Shown here one piece after another: positions 35,011 through 46,649 of a DNA stretch of 64,000 bases. The notes beneath the pieces were generated by a model, which saw nothing but the letters and a program-made list of their open reading frames with translations, did not search any database and was not told the origin of the DNA. Position 1 is the first letter of the stretch, and every line of letters begins with the position of its first letter. The position numbers and the translations under genes are program-made. Source of the stretch: Talpa occidentalis (taxonomy: Eukaryota; Chordata; Mammalia; Eulipotyphla; Talpidae); the NCBI RefSeq assembly GCF_014898055.3, contig NW_023604861.1, forward strand, positions 97,342,083 to 97,406,082, in the 5' to 3' direction.

Positions 35011-36101
35011 GCACGTGTGGGATGTGAAGTTTGGAGGGTCTGGCCTGAACCTCCACTGAGAGGTGACTGAGGAGAAAGAGGTTGTGGTGGCGGGGGTGGT
35101 GGTGGAGGAGTGGAGGAGGTACATGTAGAAGGAAGGAGAGCATTGAAAGCCCCGGCAGCTCCTTGGGAAGAACAAGTTCTCTTGTCCCTGGTACTCACTG
35201 TCTGAGTCCCTAGGAAGCATACATACAAAGGGTTTCAGAATGCAGACTTTGCAGATGTGGGTCACTGCTGCACCTCCCCCTGCAGTGACCCTCAGGGCTA
35301 ATGGCTGTTGCCATGGTCACAACAGCGCATGGTGATTGGATGGGCCTGTATCTATATATGTCTGACAGCTGAGTGCTTCAGCAGTTGGTGGCCCTTTGGT
35401 TTTAGAGGTTGGGAAGGATGTGGATCTAGAGTCCAGAGGCTGGGGCTAGGTTGGCTGTGGAAACTGGGGAAGAGCATGTGACCACTCAGAAGCCTTTATT
35501 CCGCCTCCTCAACTTTTATTAAACAGGCCTAATATCACCACATTAAGAAGCAGAGAGGGTGTTGTAAGAAAGTGAGGAATCAGTCTGAAAGTTGTAAAAA
35601 TAGTGTTACAAAAAGAAAAACAATTTTAATTGTTTTTTTTTTTTTTGAGTAATTTTTGAGCCAGCACTTGAGGAACCTGATTTCCTTAATATAATAATAA
35701 CAAACATTTCCTTCATGTGAGTAACAATATAAATATTTCCTTCACATCTAAACCACTGAATTTACAGTAAAAAAAAAAAGGCATTTAGATACCAACTTTA
35801 ATTTTAGTAACCGACTTCAGAAGGAAAAAGACAAAATGTTGTCATGGGTTCCCTGTGTTTGTTAGAAACTAACTAGTCACCTGGGTGACTTTTATGTTGC
35901 TAGGAAACTACTTCAAACACTAGAACACTTAAAAAAATTCTTTCCAGAACTTTAAAATTCATGAATTTGTAAGTGCATGATTGAGGGGCACCCGGAGACC
36001 CCAAACTGTTAAGGTATACATGTTGTAAGAGAGGTTCCAGCCATCCACACACACATAGGCAAAGGATACCAACATTTAGTGTGAAACATTTTTAATAGAA
36101 T

Positions 36102-36104
<3 letters not shown>
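35011..36104. other. unassigned sequence
   Basis: It includes a GGTGGTGG-type tract near 35085-35110 and poly(T) at 35632-35646. The segment 35500-36000 is AT-rich. No gene or repeat family is recognised. Confidence 0.35.

Positions 36105-36140
<36 letters not shown>
36105..36140. repeat. (GA)n microsatellite
   Basis: About 17 GA units form a purine tract that could adopt triplex structure. Confidence 0.95.
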
Positions 36141-36143
<3 letters not shown>

Positions 36144-36779
36144 ATTTCAATTAACTGAATCCTGATCAAAGTCCAAAAATTAACCATCCCCTTGTGGGCA
36201 AATGTCCAGCTAAACAGGCTCAACCTGAAGCAGGGCAGTTGAGGCCTGGAAGCTTGTGACAAGTCTAAGGCACTTTCTGGCAGGGAACCACAAAAAAAAG
36301 GGTTAGGAGGTCCCAGAAAGCTGGGGGCACATGGAAAGACCCTAACTTCAAAGTGTAACATATAATCCACCAAAGGTGAAGACAATGGCTGCCATTATCT
36401 CTGTCAAAATCCTAAAGTCCCAAGAGCAGCCTCTCCACATATCTCACCCACATATCTCTCTTCCAACTGTTTCTTCCCTATCTCTCTGCATGTCCTCCTC
36501 CTCCTTCATTCCACCTACATTTATATTTTCACATTGCTCCTTCCCAGCAGGCCCCCCCCCCCCATTCAGGAAGTCTAGTTCATGGCATACTGGGAGTTGT
36601 AATCCAAGGCAACTGGATGTAAGTGGGGGTGGGGAAAATGGCACCTGTTCACTGTACATCAATGCCACTCCATTTATATAGATGTATTTGTAAGTTTCAT
36701 CAAGTCAGATGAAATAACAGCTTCTTGTTAGTTAGAATAATAGAATTTTAATTTTAACTTGTAGCATAGGTTTTGAGTC
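36141..36779. other. unassigned sequence
   Basis: A C14 homopolymer lies near 36551-36564, and a pyrimidine-rich stretch at about 36460-36545. No gene is recognised. Confidence 0.35.
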
Positions 36780-36953
36780 AAAATTGCCCTTAAACTTTAC
36801 TCTCAACTCTGCCAGCATAAACTTGGATAGACTTGCTTGCTTCTGGAAGCTTCTGATGTCCTGTATGCAAAGTGTGTATAATTGTTTCTCAGATCTGTCT
36901 TGAGGAGTTAAAGAAATAGCATGTGTACTCAGGTCAATAAATATCTCTTTGTA
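36780..36953 (+). mobile_element. MIR relic
   Basis: In plus MIR order it has 'caactctgccagcataaact', 'gataattgtttctcag'-like text, 'gaggagttaaagaaatagca', and 'actcaggtcaataaatatct'. It is diverged. Confidence 0.5.
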
Positions 36954-37479
36954 CTTTTTTGTTTATTTCCACTATTCTGTTTATTTGTTTATTATGTGCC
37001 AGAACCTGTGCTGATAACCCAGGTCAGAAGTTTGCCTGGCTCGTGGAAAAAGAGACCCAACTTTTACAAGTGTGACAGATTTCCCTAGCTGAGCTTTGTA
37101 TTTTGGATCTGCTTTTCATCATTTAGTTGTGGTCTGTGTGGGCACTGAAAAGTGGAAATAAATTAATACACAAGGGAAATGTATAAAGAATCGTATTTGG
37201 TAGGTGCCAGAACATTGAGGGAATCCTATGGTAATGGCCAAGTGCCAGCTTAAAGACTAATTTCCCAGCTGCCCTTGCATCTAGATGTGACCAATGAGAC
37301 TTAAGAGGAAGAATGTAGGTCTTCTGGGAAGGTGCAGCTTCATCTGGGTGCTTTCATTCCCCTTTTCCTCTCCTCTTTCCCCTTTCTGGAATGTGGATAG
37401 GATGACTGGAACTGCCAGTGGCTTTGAAGAAGACAGGCATGTGCCCAAGGCAGTAGAACAGAAAGATAAAAGGAGCTCA
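36954..37479. other. unassigned sequence
   Basis: No repeat or exon is recognised. Confidence 0.35.
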
Positions 37480-37615
37480 CGTGAGCTTTCTTGATGAATG
37501 CAGGTCCCTTGACCATGTGCCTCCATTTCTTCAGATGCAAAAAGAGTATTAGTACCACTCCTGTCGTACAGAATCTTCTCTAGGATGTGATGATATGTAT
37601 GATCTCAGGATAATG
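37480..37615 (+). mobile_element. MIR relic
   Basis: 'ctccatttcttcagatgcaa', 'aaagagtattagtaccactc', then 'aggatgtgatgatatgtatg' match the MIR core on the plus strand. Confidence 0.55.
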
Positions 37616-39147
37616 GTACTCCTGCGGTAGTAGGTGTCTGGTGTTATTTTAAAGCACTGGTTCCAGCTGGAAAGAGTTTTTGCTTGGGTTGATTTGTCCC
37701 TGATGACCTTGTACTATTTTATTAGCCCTGGACCACCTACTTTCTGTTTTTCATGTGAGAGAATAAACCTTCCTTTCTTTATGTTGCCATTATTTTGTGA
37801 TTCATCTTAACTCTAGGCTGAATTTAAATCCTAGTGAATATACCAAACTATTATATCAGAGATGACAACAGGAGCAAAGCAATTCAATACATTTCCCTTC
37901 CCCTCCATGTCCCACCTAGTCCCAGAAGGTGGTATGTTTCTTCTCACTGTTACAGGCAAAAGTGACCTCATCAAAACTGCTGCTAGCTCCTATGAGGTCT
38001 TTAAGCAAATTAGAAAGTAAACATTGCTTTCCTAAGATAATTCCCTGTCATCTGCCAGAACAGCTTCACGCAAATTGATAACGCCGGTGATGGGAATGGA
38101 ATATGCCCTTTAGAAGTGACCTTGCCCATGATGCTGCCAGTACCACCATGAGGTCCCCCGAGCCAGGGGCTGCCACCAACAGTGGGTCCAATGCTCAGGC
38201 CAGCCCCTGACCTTGAACTTCTCTAATCATCTACCTCTACCTAGCACAGGCCTCATAACAGTCTAGCCAGGGAGGTGGGAGTAGAAAGTGGCAAAGTTGT
38301 GTGAGCTAGGGCAGAGCACAGGTTACTGGTGATTAATTACTTCTTATAGGGGTAGCTAATTTCTGTTCCAATCATTTGAACTAGTAAATTGGCAAAAATC
38401 CAGCTATTACTCATATTCTGGCCCACATTTCAAACTGCCTGCAGGCTCAGGCTGTGGTGTGGCAGGTTCCTCCAATCTCTCCCCAGAACCCTCTGGGGTT
38501 CTGAGCTTCCCATCATCCCCATGTTGTGAACAAGATAAATGGGTTCATAGGCACGCTGGCGAATCTTGCTTACATAAATACAAGTTCTGCCACAGAAAGA
38601 GAAAACACAGTCCTTGATTTTGCACTTCTCAAACCATCTTCAGTCTGATTTCCAGCACTGGCTTTAGGATAATTCTTCTTTTTCTCTTTAGCAACTGGAA
38701 TTTAGGTTTGTCCTTAGCAATTTCCTCACACTCCTGCCTGCTCACCCACAGTGGGTTAAGGGGAATTAAGGGGATATCATACGTCCTAGATGGAAAGTTG
38801 CCAGCATTGTGAGACGGTTGCTCTTGCTTTTATAAGATATGTTTACCTTGACTTTATAAGATATATTCACACCAATGGTGGTGTGAAGAAAAGTGAGCTG
38901 ACACAGAAAGAGTTCATTTGACATCAGAAATTACCAAATTTGTAGTGAGAAAGTCACTTGTCTTAAAAAAATGAGCTCCGAGTCTATCATTGTTGTTTTT
39001 GTTTTGTTTTCTGTTTTATTAATAAATTTTTTTTGTAGCTTTACCTTGTTCTGTAAACAGAGATGCTGAGAGGACAATGTAAGTTTTGAAATGGCACTGT
39101 TTATCTTTGTAGCAAGTTGCTCCTTCTTAAGGAAACAACAAATATAT
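37616..39147. other. unassigned sequence
   Basis: About 1.5 kb with no recognised repeat family, exon or RNA gene. Confidence 0.4.
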
Positions 39148-39190
39148 TTACATACACACATACATAAATATATATATATATATATATGTA
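39148..39190. repeat. (CATA)n/(TA)n microsatellite
   Basis: Short CATA units are followed by about twelve TA units. Confidence 0.9.
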
Positions 39191-39355
39191 TGGTATGTTT
39201 CTTCTTTAGGCCTGCAGGCTGCTGCTTTTTTAAAAATTTAACACTGAGCAGACCTAAAGTAAATCTTTTTTAAAACTTGTTGCATCTGAGGTATTATTAT
39301 AAAGTAAGAAAATTAAAACAATATTTGCAAACATCCCCAAACATGGACAAATATA

Positions 39356-39461
39356 GGTGTGTGTATGTGTATATACACACACATATATATATACACACAC
39401 ACATATATACATATATATACATATACATATATATGTATACACACACACACACACACACATG
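39356..39461. repeat. alternating purine-pyrimidine compound repeat
   Basis: About 100 bp consists almost only of TG, TA and CA steps in mixed blocks (TGTGTATG, ATATATAT, ACACACAC). The tract is partly self-complementary and ends with about ten CA units. Confidence 0.95.
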
Positions 39462-39754
39462 ATGCTGTTTTCTTCAAAGCAATCCCCTGGGAGAAATGTA
39501 GACTTAATCTAATCAAGCATAAGGGGCCTGGCCCAGAATTGATCTGAAACTCTCCTCTCAGAATTCCCCCAGAACTCCAGCATGGCCCACAAAACACCAG
39601 CCAGCAGGGGGCACCTTATTTCTGGTCTGTTTTCGGTTCACCTCTTGACTTCAAATGACTTCAAACTGTTTTCAGAAAGCTCATCTACCCTCAGAGGACA
39701 ATTTTCCACCATTTAGAATATTCATGAGAGGCTACAGGGTTTTTTTCCTTTTGT

Positions 39755-40562
39755 TTTGAGTTTGCATTAAGTGCATTTACTTATTTTCTTATTGAATTAA
39801 CCTTGGTTTATAACATTATATGTGTATCAGGTAGACTTAGAGATCAAGTCTGTATATGCTACACTAGCCATCAAAAGTCTAGTTTCCATCCATTACTATA
39901 CAATTGATCCCCTCAACCCATTTTACATGCTTTTCTTCCCCTTTCCCTTCTGATAATAATTATTTTGTTCTGGTAGTCTAAGAATTTGTTTTTGTTTTCC
40001 ACTTACCACCTATGAATGAGGCCATATGGTGTTTGTCTCTGTCTGACTTACTTTATTACACATAATAGTCTTTGGTTCTATCTGTCTATGTTGTTGCAAA
40101 TGGTAGGATTTCATCTTGTTTATAGCTGAATAGTATTCCTTTATGATTGTGTGTTGTGTACATATACCATATACATGTATGTATGTATGCATATATATAT
40201 ATCAATTTTCATCCATTCATCTGTCTATAGGCACTTAGATTGTTTCCACCTCTTGGCTATTATAACCAATGTGATGAACACAAGGGTGCAAATTAGTGGT
40301 CTTGATTCTTTGCAAAATACCAGCTGTCAGATAGCTGATCATAGGGTATTTCTCTTCTTTTTCTTGAGGACTGTCATTACTATTTTCTATATCTGCTGCA
40401 CCCATTTACATTCCCAACCAACAGTGCACAAGTGTTTCTTTTTTCCACACCCTCGTTGGCACTTGTTCTTGTCTTTGGGAGAATAGCTATTCTCACAGAT
40501 GTGAGGTGCTGTCTCAGTGTGGTTTTGAACTTGCTTAACAATAAAAGCTGTTGAACATCTAT
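39755..40562 (-). mobile_element. old L1 3' end
   Basis: On the minus strand a 60-codon piece reads EYYSAINKMKSYHLQQHRQI, the L1 ORF2p C-terminal motif. It continues upstream in ORF2 ('ccatttacattcccaaccaa' near 40402; 'ctattctcacagatgtgagg' near 40488). The 3' UTR lies toward 39755. A TA-rich microsatellite (40160-40200) lies inside. Frames are broken. Confidence 0.9.
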
Positions 40563-42039
40563 GCGTGTACTTGAGAGAGGTCATAGTTTTGAGGCACTTT
40601 CTAAAGTTCAAATATGGTTTAAACAATGGAAATTTCATGTGAATAAGCTCATCACTGTCCACAAGGAGGACATTATGGGAGTACTTACTGGAAATTCAAG
40701 TTTGGAGGTGTTTTCAAAGAGCAGCTTTGAAATGCACATCTGCCCTGCCTCTGTTCATGGTCTGTATATCCACCCCAAGTGGGGAGATCAGAACTGTTCT
40801 TCCATGACAATAGGCACTAGATTGTGGAAAGAGGGACTGTTGTCTCATGCCTTCATTCTGAATGGAACTTGAGTCATAACTGGACAAAAATTTAACCTTT
40901 TGTTAGTACTAAAAGTTTTCGTATGAATCAAGTGCTTTGTCAATATTTTGATTAGTAGAGGGAAAATGAATCACATTTGGAAAGAATTGCATTTTCACAA
41001 AATGCACACATGTAAAATTGAAGGAGGGCAGTGGCCAGGTAAGGGAAGGAAACCTTTAGCCCAGGAGTGTCTGAATTTGATCCAATGAAAATGCTGCAGT
41101 AGTTTCTGGTACTTTGGGCAATCATTTTGTACTGTGGTGTCTCAGAGTGCCCCAGGTCCAAGGATTTGTCTTTTGTATTTGTAGGAGCAAATGAAGACAA
41201 GAGATTGGTCAGCAGGCAAATGTCTGGATCTTCCAGAGGCTTGGAGAAGGAGGGTAGCTATGTCCATCTATCTGTCTGTGGTCAAGATGTTTTTGGGAGC
41301 CCACTCCTCACTCCATTGGCCTGGGATTTCTGTGAATAACCTGAACTCCCACCTATTTTCAGTGTGTCTGCTTAGCTCTTCGTGCAGTACTCAGAGAACT
41401 GCCTCAGTATGGAGTGAGTTTCAGTGATGGATTCATTTTAGGCAGACGCCCTTTCGGTGATGGCCTCACGGTTGGGGAGGTGTAGCGCACAGTTGCCCAG
41501 GGGAAGATCCCTGCTGGACTCAGCGCTCTGTTCCAGCTGTCTTGCAATTCTGAATGCCTTTTTGAACATGGGGCTCTTATTTTCATTTGCACGGGGAACA
41601 CTCATCAGGATGTGTAACTGATCCTGATTCTCACCCCCAGAATAACAACTTGGGTGCCTTAGGTGGTCTTCTGGATTTGAAAGATCTCATGTGACTTCAG
41701 AAAATATGGGAAAGTTATTTACCCTCAAAAAAAAAAAAAAGCAGTTGGGGGGTTTCCTTGGGTGTCAGAGTTAAAAATTAAACAGTTCCTGTGTGTTTCA
41801 GCACTGAACTTAAAAATCTTGAACTTAAGCAGATATTAGTGAGTGTGCTGAGGCCCACGGGGGGCAAATGATGACAAATTCTCTCAGAAGTGGGAGATGG
41901 TGAGTGAGTGGAGGACCAGCTTTTTATCAGCCCCTCATTTTCACTCATTTCACTCATTACCCAACTGTAAACGAACCTCTGTAGTCCTCAGATGGTCATC
42001 TACAAACTTTAAATCTGGAGGCCAACGAGGCACCCTCAC
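40563..42039. other. unassigned sequence
   Basis: No repeat or exon is recognised in about 1.5 kb. A poly(A) run lies near 41727-41740. Confidence 0.4.
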
Positions 42040-42440
42040 ACGGGGGGCGCTTAGTGCTTTCCAGTGACTCGCCCAGCTGATTCTGCCGTCCAGGGGCGGT
42101 GCGCTGTCTCTGACCACTGGGCGGGACACTTTACAGGGCAGTGCTCAAGCCTGCAGGTTTTATCTGCCCCACTGCTTCCTAAAATTAAAACATGCCACCG
42201 CCAGGTGACAGGTGCCACACTTGCGTGGTCTGTTTTCTGCCGTCGAAGGCAGGTCTTTCCCCTCTCTCCACTGAGTCTGCGTCAGGGGTGTGGGCCAGGA
42301 AGGCCGTCCACGTCGGCGCTGCTCCCCAGCCCCACGTGCTCGTCCTCTGGGCTTGGTGGTCTCCAGGACACCCAGCCCAGGTCTGCACCGGCATGGGGTG
42401 CACTGCGCGCAGTCCCAGGATCTCCTGGGTTTCTTTCTCA
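42040..42440. other. GC-rich, CpG-retaining patch
   Basis: By eye this roughly 400-bp stretch holds about twenty CpG dinucleotides, far more than its non-SINE surroundings, with local GC near 60 percent. It is not within a SINE. It could be a weak CpG island or a GC-biased conversion patch; no promoter motif or exon is visible. Overlapping open frames on both strands are a side effect of the composition. Confidence 0.4.
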
Positions 42441-42544
42441 CAAACTCTAATCATCAGACTCCCCAGTCAGTCCCTGTTTCTGCCTCTGGTGATTCCAGGT
42501 GGAAAGCCCTGGTTCCCGTGGGCAGAGATTTGGAGCTGGCGCCT

Positions 42545-42715
42545 CTAGTCTGGATGGATGCTGAGCTCCACCACTCAAAAGCTGTAGGCTGCTGGGCAAG
42601 CTACTTCACTTCTCGCTGAATTTATAAATGGGAAAGATTTACAAATGGGAGGGAAAATAGTGACCACTTCATTGAGCTGGTTAATCCATATAAAGTGCGC
42701 CTGTGTCCTTATCTG
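42545..42715 (+). mobile_element. MIR relic
   Basis: In plus MIR order it has 'gctgagctccaccactcaaa', 'ggctgctgggcaagctactt', 'cacttctcgctgaatttata', and 'tgagctggttaatccatata'. Confidence 0.7.
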
Positions 42716-42819
42716 GTATTTACAGAATATGCAGACCGAGAGAACATTTGGGGTGCACGAAGGAAGGATTGATTGGCTTACATGAAAAAGTCTCTGAAAG
42801 TTAGAATATTTTTAAAGAA

Positions 42820-43016
42820 TAGTATTTTAATGCTCTCTAATTTATATAACAACTCATCTCAGAAATAATTATTAAATTATAATAGTAACATTATTAACAA
42901 TTAATATAAGTTAATGTGTTAACATATTAATTATGTAATTATTTAAACCATATTATTAATGACAGAGCATTAATAGCATATATTAATACAATAATATAAA
43001 TATAATAATAAAGATA
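42820..43016. repeat. AT-rich low-complexity tract
   Basis: Nearly 200 bp made up mainly of ATTA, TAATAT and TTAAT words, with almost no G or C. It borders GC-normal DNA at about 43017. Confidence 0.9.
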
Positions 43017-44105
43017 GTGCTGCTGCACCCTGAGTCTGGGCCCAGACTTTCTGAGACCCCCACAACCTACATCTCGGCTCCCAGCTTCTAATTATTTCAA
43101 CCAGACAAAGGACTTGAATCAACAGCAGCTGTTGACATGCAACTTCACTTCTCAAGAGAGTCTGGAAATAATTCTCCTAGGCAGGAAATACTTTTCCCTC
43201 AAATTACTTATTATGTGAAAAAAAATTTCCCCCAAGTTGGGAAAATCCAAATCAAGAGTTTGCACTTCTCATACATAACACCTGTGTGCTCCTTGGAGGG
43301 ACTACATGGTGAGACTGCACCCCGCTCAGGGCGCCCTGCAACCCTCGGCAAGGACCCAGCTCCTTGACGCGGTGATCTTGACTCCCTGGCAGAATGGTTC
43401 ATTACCTTGGAACCTGACTGCAGAGCTGAAGCACCCAGAGCAGGGAGGGGGTGGGGGCACAAAGAGGTAAGGAAACAAAGTGGGTGATTAGGTGTGGGGT
43501 GACTACGGTGGTGACACCTGGTGGGGGCATCCTAGTGTTACCTCGATTTAAAAAATTCATTTAATAATTTAAAAAAGTAAAAGCTACAGGTGCAGTCATA
43601 CACCCCAAGAAAATGGGGTGACCCAGGTTACGGACAGTGCCACTAGATATGACTTCATGATTGTCACATTGTTTATGGAGATTAAAATCATAGAAAAAGA
43701 GGACTTTGCATTAGAGAGTGAGCAGTGGGATGAAAGGACTCCAGAAATCATTTAACATGTGTCACATGCAAAGGCCTTTTCTGGGGTAATTGGTGAGTCT
43801 GCCCACAGTTGTATAATTACTTGAGTCCTCCCCAGCTTGTGTGTCCTTGCTGTGTTCTCATAAACACTGAGTTTTAGTGCAATGCTTGGAAGAGGAAGCA
43901 CAAGCTGACACAAGCTGAGCTGGATGAGACAGCAGACTTACCACCCTCTCTCAGGCTACCACCAAACCTGATTCAGTTCAGACACCTCCCTGGACTTTCT
44001 GAATCACCTGGAAAAGTGCTCTCCAGACCTGGACAGCTCACTTGTCTCCAGATAGGGGAAGAGAGGGGAGAATAATTGCCTCTTTTGAGGATCCTGCCCT
44101 TTTAC
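43017..44105. other. unassigned sequence
   Basis: No repeat family, exon or RNA gene is recognised. Confidence 0.4.
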
Positions 44106-44345
44106 CATACCCTTGTTGACTGCATCCCTGGGCTTCCAATGCCACTTCCTCCAGGAAGCCTCTGCTGACTATGCACCACTCCTCAGGGCTCTGTGTGCTC
44201 CTGGAGTTCCATGGCTCAACTGATTTCCTCTTCTCATGAATCATAGTGAAATTCCAGGTCCTGTAGCTGCCCCCTTATTTCTTCTGGTCAGGGACTGCAT
44301 CTTAGCTGCTTTTGCATTCCTTTCACAGAGAAGGGCTTCTCTGTG
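44106..44345 (+). mobile_element. L2 3'-end relic
   Basis: 'ccacttcctccaggaagcct', 'ctgctgactatgcaccactc', then 'tcagggactgcatcttagct' follow the L2 3' region on the plus strand (the 'aggccttccctgaccac' and 'gggcagggac' blocks). Confidence 0.7.
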
Positions 44346-44539
44346 GAAGCCCCTGCTGGATTGGATATTGGGCAAAAATGCTGGGTGTGCCCACAATAAT
44401 ATTTAGCATATGTTATAGAGAAAAGCAATACTCTAAGTTAGAGGGATTTAGACATTTTCATACAGAAGGTGATGATGGAGCCAAATGGTGAGAAATCTGG
44501 CAGGCAGGATTCAGATCAATCAAAAGAGCGAGATATCAT

Positions 44540-45130
44540 TCCACCCTCTTTTGGAGAGCTAAAAGTGAAACAGTCACCATGTGACCCAGTGATTCCACTG
44601 GCAGGTTTATACTTCAGCGAAATAAAAGCATATGTTCACACACAAACAAAACTTGTGCACAAATATTCATTGCAGCATTCATCATAACAACCCCAAACTG
44701 GAAACAACCCAAATATCTATCCACTGATAGGACAAATGCAATGTGGCTCATCCATAGGATGACATCTTATTTAACAACGCAGAGGTCTGAAGTACTGTAC
44801 TGATAAATGCAACAAGAGCAATGAACCTTGAAAAGACTATGCTAAGTGAAAGAAGCCAGACCCCAAAAGGCACACACTGTGATCCTATTTATATGAAACA
44901 TCTACAACAGACAAATCCTTAGAGACAGAGAGTAGATTAATGGCTGTCAGGGGCTAGGAGGGGAGAGGAGTGGGGAGTTATCGCTAGAGTGTATGGGGTT
45001 TCCTTATGGGGTGATGAAAACTTCTGAAATTAGATGATAGTGATGCTTGCTGACTATACTAAAACCCACTGAGTTGTGCACTTTAAAAAGGTGACTGTTA
45101 TGTGTGCATATCTCCAATACGCTGTATTTA
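44540..45130 (+). mobile_element. old L1 3' end (L1MB/MC type)
   Basis: Canonical L1 order on the plus strand: 'ccatgtgacccagtgattcc', 'gcaggtttatacttcagcga', 'ttcattgcagcattcatcat', 'actggaaacaacccaaatat', 'atgctaagtgaaagaagcca', and the terminal 'gttgtgcactttaaaaaggt'. Frames are broken. It ends at the inverted repeat. Confidence 0.92.
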
Positions 45131-45131
45131 A

Positions 45132-45188
45132 AAAAATAAGCTATATTATGTGTATATTTGAGATATACACATAATATAGCTTATTTTT
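45132..45188. repeat. perfect 26-bp inverted repeat, 5-nt loop
   Basis: The left arm (45132-45157) is perfectly complementary to the right arm (45163-45188), with the spacer ttgag. The arms start with A-rich sequence that continues the L1 tail. The structure would fold as a near-perfect hairpin or cruciform. Confidence 0.97.
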
Positions 45189-45774
45189 AAAAATATATTT
45201 GTATGTGTGTTGTAAGTTGTGTGCTCTGCACTGTTGCTTGCTTCTTGTCTGTTTCCTCAGCCTTTTGTTGAGGGTCTCTGCTGCCCCGTGCTCCCGTGCA
45301 TCTGTGCTGCTCTTAGCTGCTTCTGAATTGCTGCTTCCAGCCTTGGTCTCACTCAGTGCCTCAGAGCCTGAAAGCCTTCCAGGAGGGTCTAGACCTCCAG
45401 GCTGAGTCTCAGCTTCTGCACATTCTCCTCCTTCCTGAGTAAAACGCAGTGCTCCCTGAGCAGCCTCCTCTGCCACAGAGTGCTGCCTTTCCTCTGACCC
45501 TGCTGAGCCTGCCTTTTCCTTGCCAATTCTCCTTAGCTCCGTCTTCCTTTGACCCGCCCCTGTTGTGTAAATCTATAGGGAAATGTCATTTTAAATGGCC
45601 AAAATCCACTACAGTTTCTTCTTTCCTCTTTGGTTCTTGGGAAACCATTCCTTGGGGAATCAGTTTGGAAAGAAAGCTCATGTTTATCTGTATCTGCTCT
45701 ACTATCGTTCTTTTCAGATTGAATGTTCCTGGCTTGACTGCCTGTGAGGTGGGGGATTGAACCGCTGGCCCTTT
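45189..45774. other. unassigned sequence with an open frame on the minus strand
   Basis: A minus-strand frame is open from just after a TAG near 45573 to about 45141, with no ATG at its start. The predicted residues are rich in E, A, G, S and K with a basic end (KRLRKQTRSK). I do not recognise it. It could be a decayed exon or processed pseudogene piece, or chance. Confidence 0.25.
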
Positions 45775-45945
45775 GAGGTGAGTGAGGCAGCTACTGTTGC
45801 TGTTCTCATTTTCATGTGGGGAATCAAGACTCAGAGAGGTTAAGTAACTTGGAGACTGTCGTATAGTTTGTAGTGACAGGGGCAAGACTTACATGCCTAT
45901 AGTCTGAGGCCAGAGCTCAAACTCTTAACTCCTGAGCCAGGAGAA
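45775..45945 (-). mobile_element. MIR relic
   Basis: In reversed MIR order it has 'tgttctcattttcatgtggg', 'actcagagaggttaagtaac', 'aggccagagctcaaactctt', and 'aactcctgagcc'. Confidence 0.85.
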
Positions 45946-45974
45946 GGATCAGGGAAAGAGGGAGGAGTAAGTTC

Positions 45975-46150
45975 AAAGGCCCCAAGGCAGGAAGAGGAAT
46001 GAGGTGTTCAAGACACAAGAACAGCCAAGGCAGTGAAGGGGAAAAGTGGGTAGAGATGGAGTTGTAGAGGTGAGCCTGACCATGGCAGACAAGGGAAGGA
46101 GATGAATCCCATCATGGGACAGAGGGGCCACTGGAGAGGCACATAGTTCT
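45975..46150 (-). mobile_element. L2 relic
   Basis: 'aaggccccaaggcaggaaga', 'tgaggtgttcaagacacaag', 'aacagccaaggcagtgaagg' is the reversed L2 segment that contains 'cctcagggcctttgc'. Confidence 0.7.
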
Positions 46151-46649
46151 TGCTTCATGGCCTGGGGTTTACCCTGCTGACCATGGAAAGGGAGGCCTTC
46201 GCCAGTGACTGACATTTCCAGCCAGTGATCACACACCTGCCTGGCCTAAGAGCAGTGGGAGTTGAAGTATGACTTGGGTGGAGAATAGCCTGTGGCTCTG
46301 GGCAGGCAGTGCCAAGCGGTCCCAGGATGCTGACCATCTGCTTTGGGCACCACCTGCAAAGCTGCTGTGGTTTCAGTACCACCCACCTGCACTTCTCTGC
46401 AGCTTCATAACCTTCTCTCTGGCCTCTCTGCCTCACCAAAAAGCCACACTGGTGCGTCTTAGCTTCCAGGGCAGGAGAATATCATGATATTTCTGGATGC
46501 AGGTGCTACTAAGTCCTGTAGCTCCTGTGTAGGGTGAGAAATGCCAGCAATGACAGGCCATTTTACCATTTATGATGTTGGCTTTCATCTCAGTTTTCTA
46601 GTAAAAATATTTGTACCAAGGACCATGGCATCAAAACATAATGTTCTCT
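46151..46649. other. unassigned sequence
   Basis: Nothing is recognised. Confidence 0.35.
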
